A stretch of 64,000 nt of DNA from contig NZ_KZ626858.1 in NCBI RefSeq assembly GCF_002911015.1, positions 39,289 to 103,288 on the forward strand, given 5' to 3'. Each line of letters starts with the position of its first letter. Positions within the stretch are counted from its first letter, which is position 1. This document shows, piece by piece, positions 8,737-17,438 of this stretch. The position numbers and the translations under genes were made by a program. The notes beneath the pieces were generated by a model that had not been told where the DNA came from, did no database searches, and saw nothing but the letters and a program-made list of their open reading frames with translations. This DNA comes from Streptomyces populi (GTDB lineage Bacteria; Actinomycetota; Actinomycetes; Streptomycetales; Streptomycetaceae).

Positions 8737-9936
8737 ATGAGCGAGAATGACGCGATGCCCGCCACCGACGCCGCAGAGCAGCCCGGACAGCCCTGGAACC
8801 GCCGTCGGCTGCGCAGCACCAACGAGCGGCTGCTCCTCGACCGGCTGCGCGCCCGGGGCCCCGCCTCGCGCGCCCAGCTCGCCCGCGAGACGGGGCTGTC
8901 CAAGCCGACCGTCTCCAGCGCGCTCGCCGCGCTGGAGGAGGCGGGACTCGTCCACGAGGTCGGCACGCGGGCGCCCGAGCGCGGCCGGGTCGCCGTCCTG
9001 TACGCCCCCGACCCCGCCGCCGGGTACGCGCTCGGCATCGACATAGGCCGAGGCTGGCTGCGCGTGGCGGTAGCCGATCTCGACGGCTCGGTGGTCGCGC
9101 GCGCCGACGTGCGCAACCGCGCCCGCACCTCCGGGACCATGGCCGACCTCGTGGTGTCCACCGCCCGTCAGGTCGTCGCCGACTCCGGTGCCGGGGCGCA
9201 CGAGGTGGCGCACGCGGTGGTGGGCACACCGGGCGTGTACGACGAGAAGCAGCGCCGGGTCCGGTACGCGATGCATCTGCCCGGATGGGGCCGGGCGGGT
9301 CTGTTCGACCGGATGCGCGAGGAACTGGGCGTCCCGCTGGAGGTGCACAACGACGCCAACCTCGCGGCCCTCGGCGAGTACACGTACGGGGTCGGCGCGG
9401 GCAGCAGGCTGTTCGCGTACATCATGATCGGCACCGGTCTCGGCATGGGCGTCGTCAGCGAGGGACGGCTGTTCACGGGGGCGCACGGCGGGGCCGGCGA
9501 GATCGGCTTCCTCCCCTGGCCGGGACGGCGGGGGCCCGGGACCCTGGAGGAGGCGGTGTCCGGCGAGGCCGTCGTCGAGGCCGCCCGGCACTTCGGCATG
9601 ACCGGGCAGCTGACCGCGAAGGCCGTCTTCGACGCGGCACGGGAGGGGCAGGGCCCGGCGGTCGAGGCGGTCCGGCTGGAGGGAGAGCGGATCGCGCACA
9701 CGGTGGCGGCCGCGACGGCGGTGCTCGACCCGGATCTGGTCGTTCTGGGCGGCGGGGTCGGGCACAGCGTCGACCTGCTGCTGCGGCCCGTGCGCGAGAG
9801 CCTGCGCACCCTCACACCCCTGCGCCCGAAGATCGTGCCCGGCCGTCTGGGGGAGGACGCGGTCCTGCTCGGCGCGGTGGCCACGGCTCTGGGGACGGCA
9901 CGCGACGTGGTGTTCGAGCGCAGATCGGGTTCCTGA
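8737..9936 (+). CDS. ROK family transcriptional regulator lacking the zinc motif
   Basis: A 399-residue ROK protein. An N-terminal winged helix-turn-helix (about residues 22-75, with LARETGLSKPTVSSALAALE) is followed by an actin-like ROK fold with YALGIDIGRGWLRVAVADL and VHNDANLAALGEY. The segment after GAHGGAGEIGFLPWPG, where canonical ROK proteins have a CXCGXXGC zinc-binding loop, contains no cysteines and reads GRRGPGTLEEAVSGEA. The DNA-binding half is intact, so it is probably a repressor whose effector binding or folding does not need zinc. It is divergent from the amino acid permease gene. Confidence 0.88.
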   Translation: MSENDAMPATDAAEQPGQPWNRRRLRSTNERLLLDRLRARGPASRAQLARETGLSKPTVSSALAALEEAGLVHEVGTRAPERGRVAVLYAPDPAAGYALGIDIGRGWLRVAVADLDGSVVARADVRNRARTSGTMADLVVSTARQVVADSGAGAHEVAHAVVGTPGVYDEKQRRVRYAMHLPGWGRAGLFDRMREELGVPLEVHNDANLAALGEYTYGVGAGSRLFAYIMIGTGLGMGVVSEGRLFTGAHGGAGEIGFLPWPGRRGPGTLEEAVSGEAVVEAARHFGMTGQLTAKAVFDAAREGQGPAVEAVRLEGERIAHTVAAATAVLDPDLVVLGGGVGHSVDLLLRPVRESLRTLTPLRPKIVPGRLGEDAVLLGAVATALGTARDVVFERRSGS

Positions 9937-9949
9937 AGCCGAACGGCGT

Positions 9950-9981
9950 GAGGGGCGGGCCCGCCACCGGGCCCGCCCCTC
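9950..9981. terminator. Strong bidirectional terminator
   Basis: A perfect 13-bp GC-rich stem (GAGGGGCGGGCCC / GGGCCCGCCCCTC) with a 6-nt loop, between the convergent rok and secreted-hydrolase genes. Confidence 0.75.
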
Positions 9982-9993
9982 CCCCGGTCCGGC

Positions 9994-11430
9994 TCAGCTC
10001 ACGTCGAGCGCGGTGTCGTCGAGGACGAACGACGTCTGGAGCGTGGAGCCCTCGACGCCGGTGAACTTGATCGTGACCGTCTGCCCGGCGTAGGTGGAGC
10101 CCAGGCTGAACGTGCGCCGCGTGTAACCGGACGCGGCGTTCAGGTTGGAGTACGTGGCCAGGGTCGACAGCACGGTGCCGCCGCTGTTGAGCACCTGGGC
10201 CTTGAGGGTGTCGTAGGCCGTGGTCGTGGTCGTCTCGGCCGTGTCCACGTGCAGGTAGAAGCTGAGGGTGGCCGAGCAGCCCGAGGGGATGGTCACGGCC
10301 TGGGAGAGCGTGTCGGTGTTGGCCGAGCCGTAGCCGTTGAGCCAGGCCTTGTACGAACCGGTGCGGGCCGCCTCGCTGGAGCTGTTGGTGATGACACCGC
10401 TGGTGGCGGTCCAGGACGTGGCGCCGGACTCGAAGCCCGGGTTGGCGAGGAGCTGCGCGGCCGTGCAGATGCCGCCGCCACCGCCACTGCTCGTGCCGGC
10501 CAGCCAGTCGGTGGCGTTGAGGGCGAGCGCGGCATTGGTGGCGCCGGTGTCGTTCCAGCCGTCGTAGAGCGTGTTGCCGGACTGGCCGGTGCCGTCGTCG
10601 ATCGGTGAACTGTCGCCCCAGAAGGCGACCTTGCCGCTGCCGAAGGTGCTGGTCGCGAAGAAGGCGCCGGTGTTCCCGGAGTAACCGGTCCGGTAGACCA
10701 GGCCCTTGACGGCCGAGTTGTCGGCCGGCTTGAGCGTGGCCGTGGTCCCGTCGGCGATCAGGCTCTTGGTGACGGTGCCGAACGAGCCGTGCAGGACCGC
10801 GTTGCCGCTGTCGCTGATGGCGGTCGGGTAGTCGGAGCTCACGTCCAGCGTGTCGATGGAGAAGCCGAACGGGTCGGTGCTGTCGACGCTGTTGTTGCTC
10901 ATCAGGTCGTTGAAGATCTCGACCGCGTCGTAGCCGTCGCTGTTGCGGTCGGCACCGGTGTGGTCGGAGATCATGAAGAGGCCGCCGCCGTTCTTGACGA
11001 ACGTCATAATGGCGGTCTTCTCCGCCGTGCTGAAGAGCGTGTTGGGTTCGGGCAGCACCAGCTCGTCGAAGTTCGACAGATCGGTCGCGGCCGTGCCGCC
11101 GTAGGTGAGACTGGAGCCCGAGGGCAGCGTCTTCAGGCTGTAGTTGCCGGTCTTCTGGAGGGCCACGCCCCACGAGGACAGCGCGCCCGTCCAAGAGGTC
11201 TCCGAGGTCGGGCTGGAGTTCTGGCCAAGCGGGTCGGGCTGGCTGGTGGAGATGATCCAGTCCGCGTTGCCCGCGGTCTCGGCGTGGCCGTTGTCGAACA
11301 GCACGCGGTGGGCGGTGGCCGCGTGGGCCGGTGTGTCGGTGGTGATCTGAAGGGCCCCCGCCGTGACGAGCAGTCCCAGTCCGGCGAGACCGGTGGTGAG
11401 TCTCCGGCGGAACCTTCTTGATCCGAGCAT
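9994..11430 (-). CDS. Secreted two-domain hydrolase-like protein
   Basis: A 478-residue exported protein. An arginine-rich signal peptide with a possible Tat-type RRRL motif runs to the PAHAATA cleavage region near residue 38. The N-terminal domain (about 40-320) resembles class I glutamine-amidotransferase-like or DUF4350-type sensors, with [15 protein letters not shown] and [27 protein letters not shown] could bind a metal. After a SSGGGGG linker, residues of about 330-478 form a beta-rich jelly-roll-like module beginning [14 protein letters not shown], as in carbohydrate-binding or proprotein-convertase-like domains. No catalytic activity can be stated. It is divergent from the small membrane protein gene. 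Confidence 0.72.
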   Translation of the reverse strand: MLGSRRFRRRLTTGLAGLGLLVTAGALQITTDTPAHAATAHRVLFDNGHAETAGNADWIISTSQPDPLGQNSSPTSETSWTGALSSWGVALQKTGNYSLKTLPSGSSLTYGGTAATDLSNFDELVLPEPNTLFSTAEKTAIMTFVKNGGGLFMISDHTGADRNSDGYDAVEIFNDLMSNNSVDSTDPFGFSIDTLDVSSDYPTAISDSGNAVLHGSFGTVTKSLIADGTTATLKPADNSAVKGLVYRTGYSGNTGAFFATSTFGSGKVAFWGDSSPIDDGTGQSGNTLYDGWNDTGATNAALALNATDWLAGTSSGGGGGICTAAQLLANPGFESGATSWTATSGVITNSSSEAARTGSYKAWLNGYGSANTDTLSQAVTIPSGCSATLSFYLHVDTAETTTTTAYDTLKAQVLNSGGTVLSTLATYSNLNAASGYTRRTFSLGSTYAGQTVTIKFTGVEGSTLQTSFVLDDTALDVS

Positions 11431-11645
11431 CCGTCAAACCTCCGTACAGAGTGGGGAAACAGGGGTTCGAGCGCCAACTCTTCGCGCGTAGATCGAACGT
11501 GGGGGTATCTACACGCGTTGAACTATTGAAAGGTACATGGCATTCAGGCTGGGAACCATCAAGCGCGGGCAATAACCGGAAGGGACTGCACCAGGCTCCA
11601 GCGGGCAGATTCAGTGCACCGGGAGTCCGAGGACAAGGGGCGGAG

Positions 11646-11909
11646 ATGGAGATCTCGGGCGTCATCAGTGCCGTCGTCATCGGCATCGTCATCGGTGTGC
11701 TGGGCCGGCTCGCCGTGCCCGGGCGCCAGCGCATCGGCATCCTGTGGACGATCGTGGTCGGCGTCGTGGCCGCGTTCATCGGGTCGGGGATCGCCGCCGC
11801 GTTCGGCGTCGCCGACACCAAGGGCGTCGACTGGATCGAGTGGCTCATCCAGATAGGTCTCGCCGCGATCGGCGTCGCGGCGCTGGACCGGACGAGGGGG
11901 CGGCACTGA
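11646..11909 (+). CDS. GlsB/YeaQ/YmgE family small membrane protein
   Basis: An 87-residue protein with three hydrophobic segments and glycine-rich turns: GVISAVVIGIVIGVLGRLAV, ILWTIVVGVVAAFIGSGIAA and LIQIGLAAIGVAAL. This is the pattern of the transglycosylase-associated (GlsB/YeaQ/YmgE) stress family. Function is unknown beyond association with envelope stress. The ATG at 11646 follows a GGGGCGGAG ribosome-binding site. The 215-bp upstream gap contains a locally AT-rich stretch (11510-11540) that could hold its promoter. Confidence 0.8.
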   Translation: MEISGVISAVVIGIVIGVLGRLAVPGRQRIGILWTIVVGVVAAFIGSGIAAAFGVADTKGVDWIEWLIQIGLAAIGVAALDRTRGRH

Positions 11910-12212
11910 ACGGCCGGCATCGGGCGGGACCCGGCTGACGGGATCCGCTCCTCGGCCGGGTGGTGCCCGGGCCGAGGGGGCGCGACCGGACCGGGACCCG
12001 TGGCGAGGACCACCGGCCGGATGGCCGGGCGGCGTCACGGCCACAGGGCCGTGGCCCGCGCCCGGGACACCGGACGGGCCGCCGGAGTCCGGCGCGGTCC
12101 GCCGACGGCCGGTCCGCGGGGTGATACCCGCCGAATTGCGTTGCGGAGCAGGTGCGCGCGCGGCTACGGTCTGCGCGTTTCGCATGCCCGCACTCCACGT
12201 CACGGAGACATC
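11910..12212. other. Intergenic stretch with terminator hairpin
   Basis: A 303-bp gap. It holds a hairpin at 11950-11977 (CCTCGGCC / GGCCGAGG, with inner GGG/CCC pairs) suited to terminating the glsB-like gene. A shorter CACGGCC/GGCCGTG inverted repeat lies near 12035-12055. The GGAG ribosome-binding site of the next gene is at its right end. I see no further gene. Confidence 0.5.
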
Positions 12213-13094
12213 TTGCCGCCACGCATCACGCCGTTGACCGATCCGGACTCCTCCCCGTCGAGCCGGCGTCTGGCCTGGCTGGCTTCGGACGCCGAAGGGG
12301 CCCCGGTGGGCTCGGCGTTCCTCTGGTTGTCCGGCAGGAAGGGGCAGGACCATCGCGCCGAGCTGGAGATCACGGTGCACCCCGCCGAGCGGCGCGCCGG
12401 GGTGGGCGGCGCCCTCCTGGACGCCGCTCTGACCACCGCGCGGGGCGACGGACGGCGGTCACTGGTCGCCCGTGTCACGGCCGGCTCTCCCGGCGAACCG
12501 TTCCTCGCGGCACACGGGTTCCGCCAGGTGCTGGCCCTGACGTTCGCCCGCCTCCCCCTGCCGGAGCTGGACCTCGACGCCGTGACCGGGATCGTGGAAC
12601 GCCCGCACCCCGGATACGAGTTGAGGAGCTGGGACGGCGTCGTGCCGTCCGAGCTCGCGCACACCTTCGCCGACTCCCGGCGGGCCATGGACGACATGCC
12701 GATGGAGGACAGCGACCTCGGCGTCGACGTCTGGGACGTGGAGCGGGTCGTGGCCGTGGCCGAGGCCGTCCTCGACCGCGGCGACGCGCTGCACACGGTG
12801 GCCGTGGTGGACCGCTCGGACGGCTCGGTCGCCGGGTTCTCGGAACTCGTCGTGCCGGGCGACGGGCGGGGCGACGCCCAGCACTACGGAACGGGCGTCC
12901 TGCCCGAGCACCGCGGCCACGGCCTCGGGCTGTGGATGAAGGCGGAGTCGGTCCGCGCGGCCCGTCTGCGGTACCCGGAACTCGCCGGCCTGCTGACCGA
13001 CACGGCCGACAGCAACACGCACATGATCGCCGTCAACGACACGCTCGGCTACCGGCCGACCCACCGGGAGCTGGAGTACCGGCTGGACCTCTGA
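12213..13094 (+). CDS. GNAT family N-acetyltransferase (two GNAT halves)
   Basis: A 293-residue protein with two GNAT-like halves. The N-terminal half has ELEITVHPAERRAGVGGALL (acetyl-CoA-binding pattern). The C-terminal half has GTGVLPEHRGHGLGLWMKAE, ending DSNTHMIAVNDTLGYRPTHR with the N-x-x-M/I-x-x-x-N-x-x-L-G-[FY] motif. Such tandem GNATs include mycothiol-synthase-like and antibiotic-modifying enzymes; the substrate here is unknown. The start is uncertain: TTG at 12213 is favoured because GGAG lies 5 nt upstream, and no ATG or GTG fits the frame nearby. It is convergent with the VOC gene. Confidence 0.75.
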   Translation: MPPRITPLTDPDSSPSSRRLAWLASDAEGAPVGSAFLWLSGRKGQDHRAELEITVHPAERRAGVGGALLDAALTTARGDGRRSLVARVTAGSPGEPFLAAHGFRQVLALTFARLPLPELDLDAVTGIVERPHPGYELRSWDGVVPSELAHTFADSRRAMDDMPMEDSDLGVDVWDVERVVAVAEAVLDRGDALHTVAVVDRSDGSVAGFSELVVPGDGRGDAQHYGTGVLPEHRGHGLGLWMKAESVRAARLRYPELAGLLTDTADSNTHMIAVNDTLGYRPTHRELEYRLDL

Positions 13095-13156
13095 GGGCCG
13101 GGCGGGGGGATACGCCCGTACGCGGACCGGCGACCCGCGGACGCGGTACGACGCGT

Positions 13157-13190
13157 GCGCCCCTGCGCGGGGCGCCGCCTCCGCGGCGGC
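13157..13190. terminator. Pair of adjacent GC hairpins between convergent genes
   Basis: GCGCCCC-TGCGC-GGGGCGC (13157-13175) overlaps GCCGCC-TCCGC-GGCGGC (13174-13190). The two are mutually exclusive stems in the gap between the convergent GNAT and VOC genes and probably terminate one or both. Confidence 0.4.
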
Positions 13191-13270
13191 GGGCCGCCGG
13201 AACCTCCGCGGAGCCGCCGTCCTCGTGGCGGCGATCGGCGGGCGGCCCCGGGGGCACGGCCGGACGGTTC

Positions 13271-13726
13271 CTAGACGACGTCGAACTCGTTGCCCTCCGG
13301 GTCCTCCAGCAGGACGGCGTACTGCCCGGCGTCCGGCTCGTCCGTGGTCCGGAGCACCCGGGCGCCGGCTGCGACCAGCCCTTCCACCGTGGCGGCGACC
13401 CGCCGGGTGCGGACCTCCAGCGGGACGTCCCGCCCGCCGCCGACCTTCAGGTCGAAGTGCATGCGGTTCTTGACGGCTTTGGGTTCCGGAACCTGCTGGA
13501 ACCAGATCCGCGGCCCGTGTCCCGCGGGGTCGACGATCGACTCGGGGACGTCGCCCGCGCCGGCGGGCAGCTCCTCCTCGGGCACCCCCAGGGCCACCCA
13601 GTACTCCCGCCACGTGGCACGGCCGCCCGGCGGGGGTTCGGGTACGTAGCCCAGGGCCTCGCTCCAGAACGCCACCAGTCTCTGCGGGTCGGCGCAGTCG
13701 ATCGTCAGTTGCAGCGTCATCTCCAT
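13271..13726 (-). CDS. VOC (glyoxalase/bleomycin-resistance-like) family protein
   Basis: A 151-residue protein of the vicinal-oxygen-chelate superfamily with the betaalphabetabetabeta repeats. It starts LQLTIDCADPQRLVAFWSEA and ends with the VLLEDPEGNEFDVV strand, with acidic metal-ligand candidates there and a His in MHFDLKV. The pattern matches the DUF/glyoxalase-like group common in Streptomyces. The substrate is unknown. ATG at 13726 or 13720 are both possible. Confidence 0.82.
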   Translation of the reverse strand: MEMTLQLTIDCADPQRLVAFWSEALGYVPEPPPGGRATWREYWVALGVPEEELPAGAGDVPESIVDPAGHGPRIWFQQVPEPKAVKNRMHFDLKVGGGRDVPLEVRTRRVAATVEGLVAAGARVLRTTDEPDAGQYAVLLEDPEGNEFDVV

Positions 13727-13795
13727 GGCCGGAGCCTGACAGACGCCTCTGACATCCGGGGCCGGGGCCGCGGGGCGGCGGCCGCTCCGCGGTCG

Positions 13796-14572
13796 TCAGC
13801 CCTCGTACACGTACGGCGTGGTCGTGGTGAGCGGCTGGAAGCCCAGGCGGGTGAGGATGGGGCGGCTCAGGCTGGAGGCGTCGACCTGGACGTAGCGGTA
13901 GCCGCGTTCGGCGGCGACACGGGCGCGGTGGGCGACGAGGGCGCGGTAGATTCCCCGCCCCCGCCACGCCTCGACGGTGCCTCCGCCCCACAGCCCGGCG
14001 AACCGGGCCCCCGGCGGGAGTTCCATGCGGGCCGCGCTGACCGGGACGTCGCCGGCGAGGGCCACGACGGCCACGACCGTGTTCGTGTCGCCGGTGAGCT
14101 GGGCGAGCAGTTGGTGGCGCAGGCGGGTGCTGTCACCGCCGAAGGCCTGCTCGTGGACCTCGGCGACCAGGGCGACGCCCTCGCGGTCGGTGACCGGCAG
14201 CAGCCGTACGCCCTCGGGCGGTTCCACGTCGAGGGCCAGATCGCTCAGCTCGGCGACCATCAGCGTCTCCTCGGGTTCGGCGGTGAAGCCCGCCGCCCGC
14301 AGCCGCCGCCCCAGGTCCCGGGGCCGGTCGTGTCCGTACAGCTTCCACTCGAAGCCGCCCCCGAGCCCGGAGAAGAACCGCACCTGTTCGGCGACGGCCG
14401 CGTCGGCGCTCGTCTCGTCGAGGTCGGACCAGAGCACCCCGTTCCAGCCCTTGTCCGCGCCGACCTGGCGCACCACCCTGCCGGCGCGCTCGACCCGGGC
14501 TCCCGGCGCGTCGGGCCGCGCGCCCTCCCGCATGTCCCGGTCGAACAGCGCCAGTACCGCTGCATGATCCAT
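13796..14572 (-). CDS. GNAT family N-acetyltransferase
   Basis: A 258-residue protein with a divergent N-terminal half and a C-terminal GNAT domain. The acetyl-CoA-binding motif is GGTVEAWRGRGIYRALVAHR (Q/R-x-x-G-x-G/A type), followed by ERGYRYVQVDASSLSRPILTRLGF. The start at the ATG at 14572 gives the expected MDHAAVLALFDRDM N-terminus. The role is unknown. It is separated from the MFS gene by a 287-bp gap carrying a 25-bp tandem repeat. Confidence 0.82.
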   Translation of the reverse strand: MDHAAVLALFDRDMREGARPDAPGARVERAGRVVRQVGADKGWNGVLWSDLDETSADAAVAEQVRFFSGLGGGFEWKLYGHDRPRDLGRRLRAAGFTAEPEETLMVAELSDLALDVEPPEGVRLLPVTDREGVALVAEVHEQAFGGDSTRLRHQLLAQLTGDTNTVVAVVALAGDVPVSAARMELPPGARFAGLWGGGTVEAWRGRGIYRALVAHRARVAAERGYRYVQVDASSLSRPILTRLGFQPLTTTTPYVYEG

Positions 14573-14700
14573 GGGGTCACTCCAGCACCCCGGGACGAAC
14601 GGGGCAACGGGAATATGTGTCCACGGGTGGCGGGGAGGGACGTCGCCGTCCTCCTTCCGCCGGGCGGTCCCGGGCGCGAGGGCGTCCGGGCAGGCCCTTT

Positions 14701-14750
14701 TCCCGGACTCCGCCCGGACGCCGGTTCCCGGACTCCGCCCGGACGCCGGT
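14701..14750. repeat. Perfect tandem duplication, 25 bp x 2
   Basis: The unit beginning TCCCGGACTCCGCCCGGACG (25 bp) occurs twice head to tail (14701-14725 and 14726-14750) without a mismatch and is followed by the first bases of a third copy. It lies in the 287-bp non-coding gap between the MFS stop and the GNAT start. This looks like a recent slippage duplication; no function is evident. Confidence 0.9.
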
Positions 14751-14859
14751 TCCCCGCCGTCCCGGTCAGCACGACGCCGGCCCCGCGTCCTCTGCGGTGG
14801 CCGGCGTTCGTCACTTCCCGCGGCGGCCCGGCCGGTCCGGGGACCGGGTGGGCCGGTGT

Positions 14860-16191
14860 TCAGTGGGCGGCGACCAGCTCCTGCTCCTCGCTGTCCGTGC
14901 CCGCGGACCTGCCGCCGCGCAGGGCGGCGATGCCGATGAAGATCATCGAGGACAGGCCCGCGACGGCGAAGGCGGTGAAGCCCCAGTCGCCGTGGTTCGC
15001 CGCGAGCAGCTGGCCGCCGAGCCACGGACCGAAGACGGCGCCGAAGCGGCCCATGCCCGAGGTCCAGCCGACGGCGGTGGCGCGGTCACCGGCGTCGGAG
15101 CGGATGGAGACCGTCGCGTAGATCATCGTCTGGGCGCTGTTGAGGAAGACGCCGGTGAGGAAGACGACCACCATGGTCACGCTCATCGGCATGTGGACGC
15201 TGAGCAGGAAGACCCCGGCGGCGGTCAGCGCGAACCAGAGCGCGGAGATCCGGGGGGCGCCGAAGCGGTCGGCCGCCCGGCCCGCGACCAGCATGCCCAC
15301 GATGCCGCCGAGGTTGAAGACGACCACGAAGTACAGGGCGGAGGCGAGCTCGTAGCCCTCGGCGCGCATCAGGGTGGGCAGCCAGGTGGCGACGCCGTAG
15401 ACCAGGAGCAGACCGCCGAAGGAGGCCAGCCAGTACAGCAGGGTCTGGGTCCACTCACCGCCGCGGAAGAGGTTGACCAGCGCGTTCCAGCGGTCCGCCG
15501 CGCCCTGTCCGCCGGAGGACTTGGCGGCGGGCAGCTCGACGTCGTAGCGGTCGGCCAGCTCGCGGGCCTCGTCGGTACGGCCCTTGGCGACCAGGAAGCT
15601 CAGCGACTCGGGCAGGAACCTGGCGAGCACCGGGGCGAAGAGCAGCGGAGTCACACAGACCCAGAAGGCGGACTGCCAGCCGACCGGCTCGACGAGCCAC
15701 TTGGCCACGTAGGCGGAGAGGATGCCGCCGGCGTGGTGGGCGGTCATCAGCAGGCCGATGACGATGGCGCCGCGGCCGCGCGGGGCGTAGTCGGAGACCA
15801 TGCTGATCGCGGTGGGCAGCAGACCGCCGAGGCCGACGCCCGCCAGGGTCCGGCCGAGGCCGAAGACCGCGAGGCTGTCCGCCAGGGCGCACACGCCGGA
15901 GGCCAGCGAGAAGAGGGCCACGCAGGCGACCATCAGCTTCTTGCGGCCGATCCGGTCGGCGACGGTGCCCGCGGCGAGGGCGCCGACCAGCATGCCGAAG
16001 GTGGCGTAGCTGCCGAGGTCGCCGGCCTGGTCCGGGGTGAGGCCGAAGGTCTTCGTCGCCAGCAGGTGCGGCAGCACCGAGCCGTAGATGAACATGTCGA
16101 GACCGTCGAAGAGGACGGCCAGCCAGCACAGACCGACGACCAGGAAGGCCAGTCTGCTGCCGCGAGCGGACAGCGCGGGGGAGGAGGACAT
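14860..16191 (-). CDS. MFS transporter, aromatic acid:H+ symporter type
   Basis: A 443-residue major facilitator with 12 predicted helices. TM1 contains the DGLDMFIYG motif (D-G-x-D) characteristic of the AAHS family (PcaK, BenK, GalT). The loop 2-3 motif is GTVADRIGRKKLM and its repeat in the second half is GRAADRFGAPR. AAHS carriers import aromatic acids such as protocatechuate, benzoate or gallate. It lies 296 bp downstream of the galD/dioxygenase operon on the same strand and has its own putative GntR operator at 16384-16394, which supports a role as uptake system for that pathway. GAGGAAA precedes the ATG. Confidence 0.88.
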   Translation of the reverse strand: MSSSPALSARGSRLAFLVVGLCWLAVLFDGLDMFIYGSVLPHLLATKTFGLTPDQAGDLGSYATFGMLVGALAAGTVADRIGRKKLMVACVALFSLASGVCALADSLAVFGLGRTLAGVGLGGLLPTAISMVSDYAPRGRGAIVIGLLMTAHHAGGILSAYVAKWLVEPVGWQSAFWVCVTPLLFAPVLARFLPESLSFLVAKGRTDEARELADRYDVELPAAKSSGGQGAADRWNALVNLFRGGEWTQTLLYWLASFGGLLLVYGVATWLPTLMRAEGYELASALYFVVVFNLGGIVGMLVAGRAADRFGAPRISALWFALTAAGVFLLSVHMPMSVTMVVVFLTGVFLNSAQTMIYATVSIRSDAGDRATAVGWTSGMGRFGAVFGPWLGGQLLAANHGDWGFTAFAVAGLSSMIFIGIAALRGGRSAGTDSEEQELVAAH

Positions 16192-16383
16192 CTTTGTTTT
16201 CCTCTCGTCCAGGAGGGCGTTTCCCCTGGATGGGGCTCAGTGAGGGTCCCTCTGCTCGCGGTCCCCGCCCGGCCGGAGCCGGCGGTGGGGGGAGTCGAGA
16301 GCCTGGGGCGGGTCGTCGCGGCTCGTGCGGCCGACCCGGTGTGCGCTAGACGCTAAGGATCCACCCCGAGAGTGTCAACGCTT

Positions 16384-16394
16384 TTGTCAACAAT
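16384..16394. promoter_or_regulatory. Second copy of the GntR operator, upstream of the MFS gene
   Basis: TTGTCAACAAT, sharing its 11 bases exactly with the core of the palindrome upstream of gntR (20819-20830). Two further GTCAAC half-like elements flank it (about 16373 and 16411). It lies about 190 bp upstream of the transporter ATG in a 296-bp gap, so the transporter probably has its own GntR-controlled promoter. Confidence 0.65.
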
Positions 16395-16487
16395 CTCGGC
16401 AACGGTCTGGTCAACGGCCTCGCCAGGGGCCGCGCCAAGGGGGTGAGCACGCACCCCGGTGCGCCCTCACCCCCGCGGAACCCTCGT

Positions 16488-17438
16488 CTACGCGACCGGC
16501 GGCGTGCCGTGGGTGTGGAAGGACTCGATGGTCTTCAGACCCCAGGCCTGGCCCTTCTTCCGCTCCTCCTCGGTCCAGGTGACCAGCGGCCAGTCGGGGG
16601 CCAGGACGAGACGGGTGAGCGGGTTGCACAACTCGATGCGGTTGCCGCCGGGTTCGTAGACGTACAGGAAGAACGTCTGCTGGATGGCGTGCTTGTGCGG
16701 TCCCGTCTCGATGAACACACCGGTGTCGATGGCGAGATCGGCCGCGCGCAGGATGTCCTCGCGGGTGTCCGTGGCGAACGCGATGTGGTGCAGGCGTCCG
16801 GCCGAGCCGGTCCAGTCCGAGGTGTAGACGACGTCGTACGACTTGTCGGTGAAGGTCAGCCAGCGCGCGGCGATCTTCCCCGTGTCGAGCCGGATCTGCT
16901 CGGTGGGCCGGGCGCCCAGCACGTGCTGCTGGAACTCGGCGTTGGCGAGCACGTCGGCGGCCAGGAAGTTGACGTGGTCCAGGCGCCGCACGCCCACGCC
17001 GCGGTTGGGTTTGGCCTGCGGCTGGTTCTTCAGGGCCGGCTTCAGCCCGTCGGGGGCCCGGTAGTACTCGCTCTCCCAGTACAGGGCGTGCTCGTGGCCG
17101 TCCGGGTCGGTGGTGACGTACACCTTGCCGAGCCCCGGTTCGTCCTCGGCCCAGTGGCCGGTGCCGCCCGCCGCCTCGACCGCCTCGATCCGGCGCCGCA
17201 GGGCCTCCTCGCTGGAGGTGCGCAGGGCGAGCCGGCCGAGGCCGGGCTGTTCGCGGGCGGTGAGCACGAGGCTGTGGTGCTCGTAGTCGTCGAAGGTGCG
17301 CAGGTAGACGGTGCCGCCCTGCTCCCCGTTGACCGTGAGGCCCATGTAGTCGGTGAAGAAGGCGACGCTGGCGTCCAGGTCCGGGGTGAAGAGCTGGGCG
17401 TGGCCGATGTGGGCGATGTCGCCGAGGGGCGGGGTCAT
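16488..17438 (-). CDS. Extradiol ring-cleavage dioxygenase, VOC/XylE type
   Basis: A 316-residue type I extradiol dioxygenase made of two VOC modules. The Fe(II) ligands are visible as H155 (RLDHVNFLA), H218 (GRLHHIAFA) and E269 (NRIELCNP), close to H153/H214/E265 of catechol 2,3-dioxygenase XylE. The enzyme would cleave a dihydroxylated ring next to one of the hydroxyls. It is the last gene of the galB-C-D-like operon, where the known pathway uses a LigAB-type (type II) dioxygenase, so this may be a non-homologous replacement. The ATG at 17438 overlaps the galD stop (ATGA) and is preceded by AAGGAGG. Confidence 0.88.
   Translation of the reverse strand: MTPPLGDIAHIGHAQLFTPDLDASVAFFTDYMGLTVNGEQGGTVYLRTFDDYEHHSLVLTAREQPGLGRLALRTSSEEALRRRIEAVEAAGGTGHWAEDEPGLGKVYVTTDPDGHEHALYWESEYYRAPDGLKPALKNQPQAKPNRGVGVRRLDHVNFLAADVLANAEFQQHVLGARPTEQIRLDTGKIAARWLTFTDKSYDVVYTSDWTGSAGRLHHIAFATDTREDILRAADLAIDTGVFIETGPHKHAIQQTFFLYVYEPGGNRIELCNPLTRLVLAPDWPLVTWTEEERKKGQAWGLKTIESFHTHGTPPVA

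Noticed and set aside
6225..9161. 978-codon open frame on the minus strand
   Set aside because: It covers the GNAT, permease and regulator regions in the wrong frame and has no recognisable motif.
12152..15121. 989-codon open frame on the plus strand
   Set aside because: It crosses several real genes on both strands and a non-coding tandem repeat; its composition is that of a shadow frame.
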